64,000 nt of DNA from Silurus meridionalis (taxonomy: Eukaryota > Chordata > Actinopteri > Siluriformes > Siluridae), in the NCBI RefSeq assembly GCF_014805685.1, contig NC_060892.1, positions 4,396,490 through 4,460,489 on the forward strand, given 5' to 3'. Both the position numbers and the translations under genes were made by a program. The notes below the pieces were generated by a model, which was not told the origin of the DNA, ran no database searches, and saw only the letters and a program-made list of their open reading frames with translations. Position 1 is the first letter of the stretch; every line of letters begins with the position of its first letter. This document shows positions 22,388 to 32,574 of this stretch, piece by piece.

Positions 22388-22578
22388 ACATTTACGCCAT
22401 TTGATAGATGCCCTTTATCCAGAGCAACTTACAATTACCTCTTTTATACATACTGAGCAAGGAAGCGTTAGGGGCCTTGTTTAAGGGCCCAGCAGTGGCA
22501 CCTTGGTGTTGCTGTGATTTGAACTCATGACTTTCCAATCCAATCTCCAATGCCTTAGCCACTAATCTACCACTTAAT
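22388..22578 (-). repeat. tRNA-like SINE, near full length
   Basis: Minus-strand copy: TGGTAGATTAGTGGCTAAGG head, GAGTTCAAATCACAGC B-box-like region, GCTGGGCCCTTAAAC body and the TCTGGATAAAGGGC tail. The flank to its right (about 22615-22670, AATAAATATTTACTATATAA) is also found to the right of the SINE at 36885-37050. Confidence 0.7.
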
Positions 22579-23050
22579 ACTAACTCAATGTGTTATTATA
22601 ACAGAAAGCTGTATAGGGCGAATAAATATTTACTATATAATAGACACTTTGCATGATGCTAATAAAAATCTAGGCTAAGGATTTTGGTGGAACTTGAAGG
22701 CTACAAAAAGTTTGAGCACCCTCGATGTAAGCAATAAATGATTGCAACACTTAAAAAAAAGTGCAGATTCGCTCTCGTCTTCCTGCGTAATCAGAGCGAG
22801 TGGTCAACGTCGAGCGTGTTGATCATGCTGCCATTTCTAGAGAAGTGGTCATCATTCGGTAGCCCTTTTCATCCATTTCTCTTTCATTCTCTGTTCATTT
22901 TAAGGTGCAGGCAGCTCGGGGCAGGAAAGAAAGAAAAAGAGACACTGAAGAGAAAAGCTGAAGAATGAAGCTACAGAACATCTGAAAACTACACAGTGGT
23001 AAGAGCAGTGGATTAAAGTCTAAAATTGACTTGCTTTTTTTGTATATGAT

Positions 23051-23650
23051 AAACTATATGGACAAAGGTTTTTGGACACCTGACTGTAGATTGGTATATG
23101 CATTTTGAACATCGTATTCCACATTTATTCCCCAAATAATAACCTCCACTTTTCTGGGAATGTGTTCCACTAGATTTTGGAGTGTGGAGATTTGTGTTCA
23201 TTCAGCCACAAGAGTATTAGTTAAGTCAAGTAAAGTCAAGTTAAGTTTATTTCTATAGCGTTTTTCACAACAGACCTTGTCTCAAAGCAGCTTTACAAAA
23301 ATTAACAGTTAAGGTGAATGGTGTGCATTTTCAGGAAAAACTACCTTAGATGTTATGAGGAAGAAACCTTGAGAGTAACCAGACTCAAAAAGGTAATCCA
23401 TCCTCATTTGGGTGACATCAAGAGTATGATCATGGTACTGATGAAGTTCATGTGAGGATGCCTGGGATGCAGTCACAATTCACATTCATCCTAAAAGGTG
23501 TTCAATAAGGTTGAAGTCTAAACTCTATAGCAGGCAATTCAAGATTCTAAACTTCAATCCATGTAAGCATATCTTCATGGAGCTCTGTGTACAGAGTCAT
23601 TCAACCACTGGAAAAGTCAGGTGTCCCAATGCATTTGTCCATATCATGCA
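23051..23650 (-). mobile_element. Tc1-type transposon remnant, copy 5, interrupted
   Basis: Left terminus AACTATATGGACAAAGGTTT; right terminus GTGTCCCAATGCATTTGTCC. The middle holds the reverse of AGCTCTGTGTACAGAGTC-type decayed transposase text. Split by the retroposon at 23218-23418. Confidence 0.8.
23218..23418 (-). repeat. ~500-bp retroposon family, CTTGA-tail subfamily, with 9-bp target duplication
   Basis: Minus-strand copy, 201 bp, 5' truncated. Tail (CTTGA)-like at the left, then TTTATTTCTATAGCGTTTTT, CTCAAAGCAGCTTTAC, GAGAGTAACCAGACTC and CATCCTCATTTGGGTGACA. Flanked by CAAGAGTAT at 23209-23217 and 23419-23427. Confidence 0.7.
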
Positions 23651-24089
23651 TTTCTGCTTAATCTCGGTCATCCATGCCAGTGAGGTTTCAAAGTAAAACA
23701 AATATTCACAAACCAAAATGCATATTCTGTATGTCTGAACTGAGTTAAAGTTATTTAAATTCATGCATTTGACAGTATTTTTTTTTTTCAACATAAAGGA
23801 CTTGTTTTAGATATAAAGCCGCTTTTAGTGACAAATTACACTGCTGTCCTTGATTAGCCAGGTTGTATTTGGTGTCCAGGAAATATGCTCAATTAGCTCC
23901 TTATCTCGGCTAATGTAGCTAACTCGTCCAACTTTTCAAGAAAATCCCCATTCAAAGATCCATGCATTAGCCTCTTAGTTAATGGATTTCATTGTTTAAA
24001 CACTTTTTTTGTGAACTAGCATAGCATAAAAAATTACATTCAACTTGAAAATCACTCATCATCCACATCGCTTCCTGTTCCACACTACT

Positions 24090-24301
24090 GTCTCTAGGTT
24101 ACGTATATAACCCTAGTTCCCCGAGGAACAAGACGCAGCTCGAAGTTCCCGAATGGGGAACACTTTACTCCACTCCGGGCTCTGGCTTTTTGAAGTTTGA
24201 AGTTGAGTTCATTTCCCCATTCGGGAACTTTGAGCTTTCGAGTTTCGAACGCAGCGTCTCGTTCCCTCTGGGAACTAGGGTTACATACAAAACCTAGAGA
24301 C
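24090..24301. mobile_element. 212-bp fold-back (MITE-like) element
   Basis: Ends GTCTCTAGGTT (24090-24100) and AACCTAGAGAC (24291-24301) are perfect inverses. The similarity runs inward through CCTAGTTCCC, GAACAAGACGC and TTCCCGAATGGGGAA on the left and their counterparts on the right, so almost the whole unit is an imperfect palindrome of about 85-bp arms. No target duplication is obvious. Fold-back repeats with TAGTTCCC..GAGACGC words are widespread in fish; the transposon superfamily is not decided. Confidence 0.75.
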
Positions 24302-24639
24302 GATCTCAAACTGTGCTGAGAAACAATTCTGGCTATCCAAGATGGCTGCCTCTATAATGTTACAACAATCAGGATTTGATACTAGTGAAATATTAAATGG
24401 AAGAATTACAAAATATTTATAACGTGCTCACAGTTTTCTTCTGCTTTTTTAATTTTATTTTTAATTTTTTGTGATGGTTTCTAATGGGCAGTCAGTCTTG
24501 ATTGTTGCATATTCTTTAAATTCTAACAGGATTTAATAGCATTTTGGATATTTTTTTATAAACCCCTCATCAATTCTTATTTTTAAGTCATTTTCTTTTT
24601 AGATTTTCTTTTTGTTTTAACTGTAGATTGCTTTGCATA

Positions 24640-24760
24640 TGCTGTTTTTTAAATGGAGATAAATTACATATAATCCCATGCCAATTCCAGGTTCTAACTC
24701 TGTGGACAAAAGCGGAAAAATTTCAAGAAGGGGTGAATACTTATGCACAGCCCAACAGAT
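24640..24760 (+). mobile_element. Fragment of a Tc1-like terminus
   Basis: TTCCAGGTTCTAACTCTGTG, AAAGCGGAAAAATTTCAAG and GGGGTGAATACTTATGCAC match the terminal untranslated sequence of a common fish Tc1 element whose end reads GTGAATACTTATGCAAGGCA. Only the end remains. Confidence 0.6.
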
Positions 24761-24869
24761 AAGAAATGCATTTTCAAGAGAAAGGAAACGACTTTCAATC
24801 CCTTTGAAATGAGAACATAAGTCTGCATACAGTTTTCAAAGCATTTCATGCTCCTAACATGCGTTTATC

Positions 24870-25090
24870 TGAATAGCTGCTCTGTCATCTCAGTAATTAT
24901 GTCTCCTCCTCCTCCTCCTCCTCCTCCTCCAGTGATCCAGACAGATTACTTATCATCTCTACCCAACCGGTTATTACCTTTATTGCTACTTGGCTAAATT
25001 GTCAGTAAATATTCGGGCCCCGGATGCTACGAGGTCCTCCGTTTCTCAAGGAATTAACTTCTAGTCTGCATTCAAGGCATTTCCTCATGA
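24870..25090. promoter_or_regulatory. Candidate conserved non-coding element with (CTC)n
   Basis: (CTC)9 at 24903-24930 is flanked by high-complexity sequence: CATCTCAGTAATTATGTC on the left and CAGATTACTTATCATC and GGTTATTACCTTTATTGC on the right. Texture of a conserved enhancer; unproven. Confidence 0.28.
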
Positions 25091-25342
25091 GTGTTTTATG
25101 TTGCTTTTATACAGTAGATCAGAACCTAAGCGATTGGATCTAAAAAGTCTGTCTAGGTTGGGAAAAGTTCGGACATTATGAGCCTGGGTTTCTTTTTGAA
25201 TACATCACAAAATCCTGCTATTTTAGCAGGTGGGGTAAAAACTTTCACTGTTTTGCACTGTACATGCCTCCGTATGGATCAATGGAGCTCTTAGGCTTGC
25301 ACTATCCATGCCAAAAAGCTGACAGATGTAGTTACTAGTAGC

Positions 25343-25354
25343 TGTGTGTGTGTT

Positions 25355-25394
<40 letters not shown>
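25343..25394. repeat. (GT)n microsatellite
   Basis: About 25 GT units with one TTTGTA interruption. Confidence 0.97.
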
Positions 25395-25395
<1 letters not shown>

Positions 25396-25626
25396 AATGT
25401 GCAGTGAATTGATTTTGGGTGTTAAAGCTATAAGAACACATTTTTGGTGGAGAGAATGAATGCGGCAGCTGAATCTACAGCTACAGCGAGCATATTGTGA
25501 AGGATAATAACTTTAGGAGTGAAGAGCCTGGGGCTTAGGCATATCTGGATGTGTGCGAGGGATAACGTTTAACACCACGCATATGGGTTTAAAAAGGATG
25601 CTGACAGCAAAAAAAAAAATATTCAT

Positions 25627-25970
25627 ACTCTATATGGACAAAAGTATTTGGACACATGGCTTTTCCAGCCATATGTGGTTCTAAAGTGTGACCACAAAAT
25701 TGGAGGCACGCAATTGTATTTGGATGCCGTCCCATTACATTTTTTTTATTTACTTGAACTAGAAGAACCAAACATGTTCCAGCATGACATTGCCCCTGTG
25801 CACAAAGGCAAAGTCACAAAGCCCTTCTGGCTGAATGAATCCCCTCAAATCTCCATGAACACATTTCAAAATCTCCAATCTTTCCAGAAGAAAGATTATA
25901 CAGCCGAATGGGGACCAAATGTTGAATGGGATGTTCAGGTATACACAAATATTTGTCCATATAATGTATA
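25627..25970 (+). mobile_element. Tc1-type transposon remnant, copy 6, both ends present
   Basis: Starts TCTATATGGACAAAAGTATT and ends TTTGTCCATATAATGTAT, so both inverted ends are present. The translation of the middle reads EEPNMFQHDIAPVHKGK, the region of the second catalytic Asp; the EHLWDELER region and its Glu are deleted. The 129-codon open frame at 25648-26037 and its shadow run through this element and are not a gene. Confidence 0.85.
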
Positions 25971-26339
25971 TTTTAAAAGACAAAATCCACTCAATACACT
26001 CAGTATTAAACTGGGCTCCACCCAAGGAATGACATAGTACCTGTATTCCAGAGTTATACACATTTTCTCGCTGTACCTCAGTCACACTTTTTTTTTCAAG
26101 TAAGACCTCAAGCACACAACGTAACCACTGTTCAACTGTTCAACAGGTCGTATCTCAGATTTGCCTTTAGAAGTTCTGCCAACTCAAAATGAAAAGCATG
26201 AAGCCTGCTTTGAAAGAAATCTTTTAAGCATCTGCATGAATGGAGGGTTATCCCGGCTGATGAGCAGGGCAGGTGTGTGCTGATCGTCTTTAGTGTGTGT
26301 GTGTGCACCTTGTTGAACAGAAGGGATTAACTCCAGTCG

Positions 26340-27010
26340 GGGTGAAATAAGCAAGAATTTGCGGCGTGCGACACGAAGCTTTCCGCCTACGAGGCCTGCA
26401 ATTAAACCGAGCTCAAATAATCTTTACGGCCTGCGCCCGAGGCGTCGTGAGCGAGCGTGCACACCGGCGTGCCTGTCAGGCTGCTTAATGCACCCTCTGG
26501 GCCTCACTGGAGCCCCTCCTCCGATCTGTAGCGCGCTATAAAGAAACAGCAATAAATTACCGTTATTCAATTATCAACGCTCCAGTTATTTACTAGCAGT
26601 ATTTAAAGAAATGTAAATGAAGTCTCGCCGTGTCTGGAGGTGATGAATTTTTATTGTGCCCGCGTATATTATTTCACGCTATTTTGCGTATCAAAGGCGC
26701 GTCGCTTTCCTCGACGTGACGGTAATAGAGGCGCTGATTAAGTGGCATGTCGCATACCTAAGAGGATCATTTTTTATTCAGGTTCATATTTACAGTCGAA
26801 CCCGGAACTCGGGTCCGTGCGCCGCACGTGTGGGTGTGCGTGACATTTTTACAATGTATTACCATAATTGCTTAAGCTTTTAGCCCCATTTTACAGCATT
26901 ATAACGGCATTATATCCGAGCTGCGGCTTTATCCGCCATCGGAAAACTCTCATCGAGCGAAATGAATTATGGCGTACCTGGGATTTGGCTCGTGGAAGAT
27001 TTTTTTGAAC
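26340..27010. promoter_or_regulatory. Strong candidate conserved non-coding element
   Basis: About 670 bases without any repeat and with more CpG than the surroundings. AT-core words are tightly packed: GCAATAAATTACCG, TTATTCAATTATCAACGC, GGTGATGAATTTTTATTG, TTACCATAATTGCTTAAGC. GGCGTGCGACACG and CCGCACGTGTGG (an E-box) lie between them. No frame has a domain. The contrast with the repeat-laden flanks suggests it has been kept free of insertions. Confidence 0.35.
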
Positions 27011-27127
27011 GGGACAGAATTGATCTCACTATAAGGAGAAAATGGGATTTAACTGTGCCATTCATTGTTTTTCTGTGTGGTTTGCTAAAACGGCCATTTT
27101 CTGTGCCTTTGGTGTGTATGTAACCTG

Positions 27128-27262
27128 AACCATTTATACATCAGAGCTGGGGAGGGTTAATGGCCTTGCTCAAGGGCTTAACATCGGGGTAGGACCTGGA
27201 TTTGAACTCACTACCATCTGTTTTAAAGTCCAACACTCTCACCACTGAACTATCACTGCCCA
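27128..27262 (-). repeat. tRNA-like SINE, degraded
   Basis: Minus strand: GGCAGTGATAGTTCAGTGG (A-box-like), TGAGTTCAAATCCAGG (B-box-like), GCCCTTGAGCAAGGCC. The 3' tail is mostly lost. Confidence 0.6.
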
Positions 27263-27334
27263 GAAATTAGTTTGAGTTGAACAGAAATCATATAGATCTG
27301 CACATGGAAGTAAACATCCCATCAGGGACCACCA

Positions 27335-27425
27335 GGTGTGACGTGGCTGCTCAGTGGTTAAGAAGTTGAACTTGTAAGTTGCTCTGGATAATCTGCCAAA
27401 TGCCATAAATGTAAATGTACCAGCA
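27335..27425 (+). repeat. tRNA-like SINE with internal deletion
   Basis: The head GTGGCTGCTCAGTGGTTAAG joins directly to the tail GTAAGTTGCTCTGGATAATC and CTGCCAAATGCCATAAATG; the B-box and body are absent. Confidence 0.6.
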
Positions 27426-27462
27426 AGGCAAGAAAGAGCCATGGATTTGGACTGATATTAAT

Positions 27463-27725
27463 ATTAGATTAGATTAGATTAGATTAGACTAGATTAGATT
27501 AGATTCGACTGTATTGCCAAGGTACATGTACAGAGCCAATGAAATGCACTTAGCATCTAACCAGAAGTGCATAAAGTGCTATTGACAATAAATAACAGTA
27601 TATAAATAAGGTATGAGGTTCATATATACAGGGATGAAGGTGATTAATGTACAGACGGTGCAGTGGGTAATAATATATGGTGTATAGTAATATACAATAT
27701 ACAGTCAACTACAATGGTTGCCATT
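27463..27725 (+). repeat. (GATTA)n-ended interspersed repeat
   Basis: TTAGATTAGATTAGATTAGA run, then CTGTATTGCCAAGGTACATG, AATGAAATGCACTTAGCATC, CCAGAAGTGCATAAAG and GATTAATGTACAGACGG. Clearly the same family as 46105-46345. Confidence 0.65.
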
Positions 27726-27739
27726 TATAACACCGTAAT

Positions 27740-28010
27740 AATGATGAACTTCGGTGCCACTCAGATGAGGACGGGTTCCCTTTTGAGTTGGGTTCTCAAA
27801 ATCTCTCAAGGAACTTCCTCGTGCCATCTCAGGGAGTTTTTCCTCGCCAGTTGCCACTGGATCGATCATTAGGGACAAACTTAGAATTATAAGAAACAAA
27901 CTTAAACATTCTTTTATAATCGCTTTATAGCTGTAAAGCTGCTTTAAGACAATGTCTATTGTTAAAAGTGATATAAAAATAAAAATTAATTGAATTGAGT
28001 TGATTCAACT
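27740..28010 (+). repeat. ~500-bp retroposon family, ATTGA-tail copy
   Basis: Reads CGGTGCCACTCAGATGAGG, TCAGGGAGTTTTTCCTCG, CATTAGGGACAAACTTAG, TAAAGCTGCTTTAAGAC, then tail TTAATTGAATTGAGTTGATT. Confidence 0.75.
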
Positions 28011-28289
28011 TGCAATCTTTGGTTTACAAGATTGACACCTGGAAACTTTCGCCATCAAGCCATTATATGTGATTTCTACTAGTTTAGGATGCTTCATTGT
28101 ATTATCGTAAAAAAAATTTATACATAAATAAATATATAAATATATAAATATATAAAAATCCTTTATGCTAATTGTAACTAAGGAATTATTTATAATCTGA
28201 AAAAATAAATGCTTTACTGCAAGACTGGAGACAGAAATCAATGGTGGTAATAAGTGGCATTTTGAAGCTCCGTTAATAACCAGGTGAAG

Positions 28290-28520
28290 CATGTTGTGGG
28301 TAATTCCGCACAGTTAAATAAATGGTAGCGCTCCGGCGTGCCCGGCCCTGTCGAGGCCAAAGTGCAGCGTGGGCGAATTTCTTTTCTTCTACAGAATCAC
28401 CCAGGCCTTGTTTTGATTAGTCTGTCTATTGTGGGAGCCACAGGGCTTCGCTATAATCACAATCAGCGAGAGGAGGGAAAAGGCCACAGATTAATAGTGT
28501 GTAGGTGTGGATGTGTACAT
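28290..28520. promoter_or_regulatory. Candidate conserved non-coding element
   Basis: Repeat-free block containing GTTTTGATTAGTCTGTC, GCTATAATCACAATCAGCG and GGCCACAGATTAATAG, bounded by a T-run at 28530-28542. Confidence 0.3.
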
Positions 28521-28729
28521 GGACCTCTCCTTTTTTTTTTTTTGTCTCTTCGATGATAGCGTGATTTCAGTGACAATAAATCAATTCGCACGAATGTTTA
28601 CTATGCGGTCCAATCTATCATTCTGTACTACTAAAAAATAATAATAAAAAAATATATGACCAAATCCTTCATATCCATTGAAACATTTCTCACAATTCTG
28701 TGATTTTTCCTCAAAATATCAACACTTAA

Positions 28730-28885
28730 ATCAATGACTTTATTCTCAAAATATTTCGACATAATTCTCGCAATTTCTACTTTATTTTCAAAATTTTTCA
28801 ACTTTATTCTTGTAAATTCAACTTTATTTCCTTCCTACTATGACTTGTATTGCTGCGCATTTATTCTCGTAATCTTATATTCTTA
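28730..28885. repeat. Degenerate TTTATTCTCGTAATTTCGAC-type minisatellite
   Basis: Five or six imperfect units of about 21-24 bp: CTTTATTCTCAAAATATTTC, TAATTCTCGCAATTTCTAC, TTTTCAAAATTTTTCAAC, TTATTCTTGTAAATTCAAC, TTTATTCTCGTAATC. A short-period repeat of this sequence is common in fish. Confidence 0.65.
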
Positions 28886-29415
28886 TAAAATGAGATTTTG
28901 TCAAGAATATGTTTTCATACTAAAGCTTGAACCAATAGAACAGACACTTAAAAACCCCATTAAAAATAAAAATACAGATTTCAACAAAAGATATGGAATG
29001 TAATCCCTCATTTCTCATACACTTTATTACACTCATTACATTCTTTTTTTTGCATTCAAACTGCTCACAAACCCATAAAACTTTTTTTCCATGTTATTAT
29101 GTTAATTACAATTATACGCCCATCATTTATATATCTTTTGTATTTATTTATGGATATATCGATGTATTTATTGCACACAGAATTTATATGGGAATAAATA
29201 CAAACCATACAGTTACCATTGAACCATTTCTTAAAATTTCTTTCTTAAAATCTGTAAAAAAAGTCATCGCACACCATCCAGACGCAAGACCCTGCAGCGA
29301 AAATCGACTGTGAGCGAGTGCGAAGTTGAAATCTTTTATTTCAAACAGCATACTTAATGTAACAGTGAATAGGAACGGATTTATTTCATAGACGTTCCCC
29401 AGCGATAATCTACAC

Positions 29416-29834
29416 GATATGGAAATTAGTATTGGGACGCTTGACTTTTCCAGCCAAACTTTTACCACAAAGTTGGGGGCACACAGTTGGAGGCAGGAGG
29501 ATAAAGTTAAAAAAAAACCTGATTCAGCATGACAATTCCCCAGCTCAATGAAAATATGATCTCCATGCTATGGAGTGGAAGATCTCCTGCTATAGAGCTC
29601 TGAGCTTAACCCTGTTGAACACATTTGGGATGAATTCTTCACTGCACCCCGAGCCTTCTCAGCTTACCTACATCAATATCTGACTTTAGTAAAGTGGCTG
29701 AAGGAGCACAAATCTCTACAAGCACACTCCAAAATCTAGTGGAACATCTTCCCAGAAGAGTGGAAGTTATTGTAAGAGCAAATGGGGACTAAATGTGGAA
29801 TGATGGGATGTTCAGAAAGCACACGCAAATCTTT
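29416..29834 (+). mobile_element. Tc1-type transposon remnant, copy 7
   Basis: Left end ATGGAAATTAGTATTGGGAC (degraded). CAGCATGACAATTCCCCAGC is the second catalytic Asp region, and GAACACATTTGGGATGAATT the region around the catalytic Glu. CCCAGAAGAGTGGAAG and the GGATGTTCAGAAAGC end follow. Multiple disruptions. Confidence 0.8.
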
Positions 29835-30007
29835 AGGCAGAAAATAGGACGTAGAAATGTAAGGTGGTAAAAGTAACTTGATGTTACATCTGGGTGCATC
29901 AGAGCACCGTTTTCCCGGAAGGGCTGCACACCATGTTTTATTCTGTACATAGTGCATAGAACAGCAATGTGCATAATAACAGGTGCATGTATTGTGCCTT
30001 GTGTGTA

Positions 30008-30010
<3 letters not shown>

Positions 30011-30048
<38 letters not shown>
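30011..30048. repeat. (GA)19 microsatellite
   Basis: Pure GA tract, followed 160 bases later by (CA)n at 30212-30244. Confidence 0.98.
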
Positions 30049-30051
<3 letters not shown>

Positions 30052-30210
30052 GAGTAGTTCAGTTGCTGTTTGCTCTGCAGTGGCACGTTGTTCTGGGCCT
30101 CTGACCGACCAAGTAAACAGAACAGAAAAGCCTCATACTCCAACCGTTTCCTACCAAATAAGGCCAAGTCAGGCACTACACAGAGGAGCAGCACTCTACC
30201 ACACTCCAGT

Positions 30211-30211
<1 letters not shown>

Positions 30212-30244
<33 letters not shown>
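30212..30244. repeat. (CA)n microsatellite
   Basis: About 16 units. Confidence 0.97.
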
Positions 30245-30248
<4 letters not shown>

Positions 30249-30917
30249 TTCTCCCCTGCCTGCTCACTCACTCTCTTTTTTTTTATCTCACGCTCACTGC
30301 CTCTTGAGTTTTTTACCCCTTTGCTTCACTTCCTCGCTGTCACTTTAAGTCTCTTATTCACCTGCTCCTTCTCCATGTTGTGTTTACTCTCTCATACTGC
30401 CTCTCTCTTTTACACACAGAATCTACCACCTGGATTTGCCCCAGACGTTTTCAAAATGGCGTCTGAGTTGGTGTGTTGTTCGCTTTAAGTCGGACTCGAG
30501 CTTCCCGTCTGAGGATTTCTAGATTAGAAACAGCTTTCCGTGGCCTCCTGCGCGGTGTCGGGTTTCTCTCGCGTGGAGTGAATCTTTTTTAAGTGCACTC
30601 TGTTTTTTGAATACCTTTTGTAGGTAGAGGTTTTTCAGAGGAAATGTTCGAACCAGAGGAGCCCTGTGAAGGGTCACAAATCAAACTTGATTGAGGGATG
30701 TGGGGGTGAAAATAAATGTTGCATGGGACTAAATATTATATAAATATTAAAGTTATTGTGGTTCCTCTCATTTATGATTTTCTAATTTTAAAAGATAGAT
30801 AGATAACAGATAATTACTCTCTATTGTAGTTCTATTTCAGTAAAAAAAATATATAGTATAATAATAAACTAATAAACAATAAAAAAATTTGTACAATAGA
30901 GTTCAGTGCCTGGTATA

Positions 30918-30920
<3 letters not shown>

Positions 30921-30974
<54 letters not shown>
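30921..30974. repeat. (TA)27 microsatellite abutting a Tc1 end
   Basis: A pure TA run that passes directly into the left end of Tc1 copy 8. Confidence 0.98.
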
Positions 30975-30975
<1 letters not shown>

Positions 30976-31816
30976 TCTATGGGCAAAAGTATTGGGGCAC
31001 TTGATATACCATATGTGGTTTTAAAAATGTTTTCTTTATATTTGCCCACAAACTTGGAGACTAGAATGTCTAGACAATTTGTAGCATTACATTTTCCCTT
31101 TACCCCAATTAGGAGACCCAAACTCGCTCCAGCATGACGTCTTTGTGCACAAAGCCAGCTCCATAAAACTGTGGTTTAAATGGGCTGGAATAGAGCATTT
31201 CCTGCTATAGAGCTCTGAACCTAGCCCTATTGAACACCTTTGGCATGAATTGGAATGCTGACTGCACCCCAGGCCTCCTCACCTCATCTACATCAGTACC
31301 TGATGTTTCTAATGCTCTTATGGCTGAATGACCACAAATCTCTACAATCAAACTCGAAAAATTCATTGGAACATCTTCCCAGAAGAATAAAGATTATAAT
31401 AGCAGCAAATGAAGAATAAAGGTAGAATGGGATGTTTAAAAGCACATTTGAATCTTGTGATCAGGTGCCCATAAACCTTAGTCCAGCGGTCACCAACCTT
31501 TTGAAACTGAGAGCTACTTCTTGGGTACCATTAATATGAAAGGCTACCAGTGTGATACACACAGTTTTCAGTTTGATCTGAAATAACAAATTTGCTCAAT
31601 TTACCTTTTATTATATGTTATTATTAATAATTAAGGATATTTATTTATGTGAAGACAGTAATAATGTTAATGATTTCTCATAATAAGTATCAACAATGAT
31701 TTAACAAAGTAGGAAACAGCTATTTTTAGAAAAGGCCCACGGGCTACTCATGTGGTCCTTGCAGGCTACCTGGTGCTACCCACGTTGGTGAGCCCTGCCT
31801 TAGTCTATATATTGTA
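30972..31816 (+). mobile_element. Tc1-type transposon remnant, copy 8, interrupted by a hAT MITE
   Basis: The most complete local copy. Left end TCTATGGGCAAAAGTATTGG. CTCCAGCATGACGTCTTTGT is the second Asp region, ATTGAACACCTTTGGCATGA the Glu region, then ATCTTCCCAGAAGAA. The right end is split: GTGCCCATAAACCTTAGTC, then the insert at 31484-31797, then the final TATATATTGTA. Several frameshifts and stops make it inactive. Confidence 0.85.
31484..31797. mobile_element. hAT-type MITE with 8-bp target duplication
   Basis: 314 bp. It starts CAGCGGTCACCAACC and ends CGTTGGTGAGCCCTG, imperfect inverted ends of the CAG...CTG type. It is flanked by CCTTAGTC at 31476-31483 and 31798-31805, the 8-bp duplication characteristic of hAT elements. 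The inside (GAGAGCTACTTCTTGGG, TTGCTCAATTTACC, GGGCTACTCATGTGGTCC) matches a widespread teleost family. Removing it and one duplication restores the Tc1 terminus. Confidence 0.85.
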
Positions 31817-31974
31817 TGTGACCATGCAAAAAAAATAAGGTTTGTGTTACAGGTTTTGTAAAAATTCATTAAAAGCTGTACAAAATTGCATTTAGTTTTG
31901 CTTATAGAATCATTCTGTGTATTTCTACAATCATGGATTGTGGTCTGGTCATGATTAACATAATAATAAACACG

Positions 31975-32345
31975 ACTGACTCCCGCTGTTGCCCGTCTTT
32001 ATGCGCCTCTTTTCCTGTGCATCTCCATTCAAGTAATGAATTCATAATCCTAGTAGTGGCCTTCGTAGATTTTTATCAGTGGCTTCGCTGTAACAGACGA
32101 CAGTCTGCTCTTCTTTCTCCGTGGTGACCTGGGCGAGCTTTACACATAAGCTTAGTGTATTCATATGCATCTTATCTGCACGCTGGAGCTGGGAGATGAA
32201 AGCCAGTGAAATTTCTGTCACAGGAGATAATGTGTTTGAGAGCTGGGTGTTGAATAGAGGTCCCTCAGGGCTTCATGTGAGGCCCCACAATTCATCTGCT
32301 CCAAAAGCCAAATTTGCTGCTTTCAGCCTTGCAAATAAAAGCATG
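31975..32345. promoter_or_regulatory. Candidate conserved non-coding element
   Basis: Repeat-free block between two transposons: TTCAAGTAATGAATTC, TATTCATATGCATCTTATC (POU-like ATATGCAT) and GGAGATAATGTGTTTGAG. Two short open frames meet at 32121-32127 but have no domain. Confidence 0.3.
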
Positions 32346-32574
32346 TGAATGTGAATCCAAACAGAAACAGGACGACTGCTCTAGTGAAACACCAGGAAAT
32401 GAAAAAATGGTATTCAATTCTTTACTTGTTCATCTTCTCTGTGATTGGCTGATAGAAATTTCATTAACACTGTAGTAGCGGAGTCATAACTGTGCGTTTG
32501 CTTGTTGTTATTTTCTTCTTTAGGCTTATATTATACTTTATTAAAAAAAGAAACTTTCCATTACTAGCTAGAAT

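Noticed and set aside
25648..26115. 129- and 118-codon frames
   Set aside because: The frame lies within the decayed Tc1 copy 6 and continues into flank; it lacks the catalytic Glu region and most of the transposase.
29736..30307. A 168-codon minus frame and 112-codon plus frame over the same bases
   Set aside because: Both run through Tc1 copy 7 and the (GA)n and (CA)n tracts; no domain.
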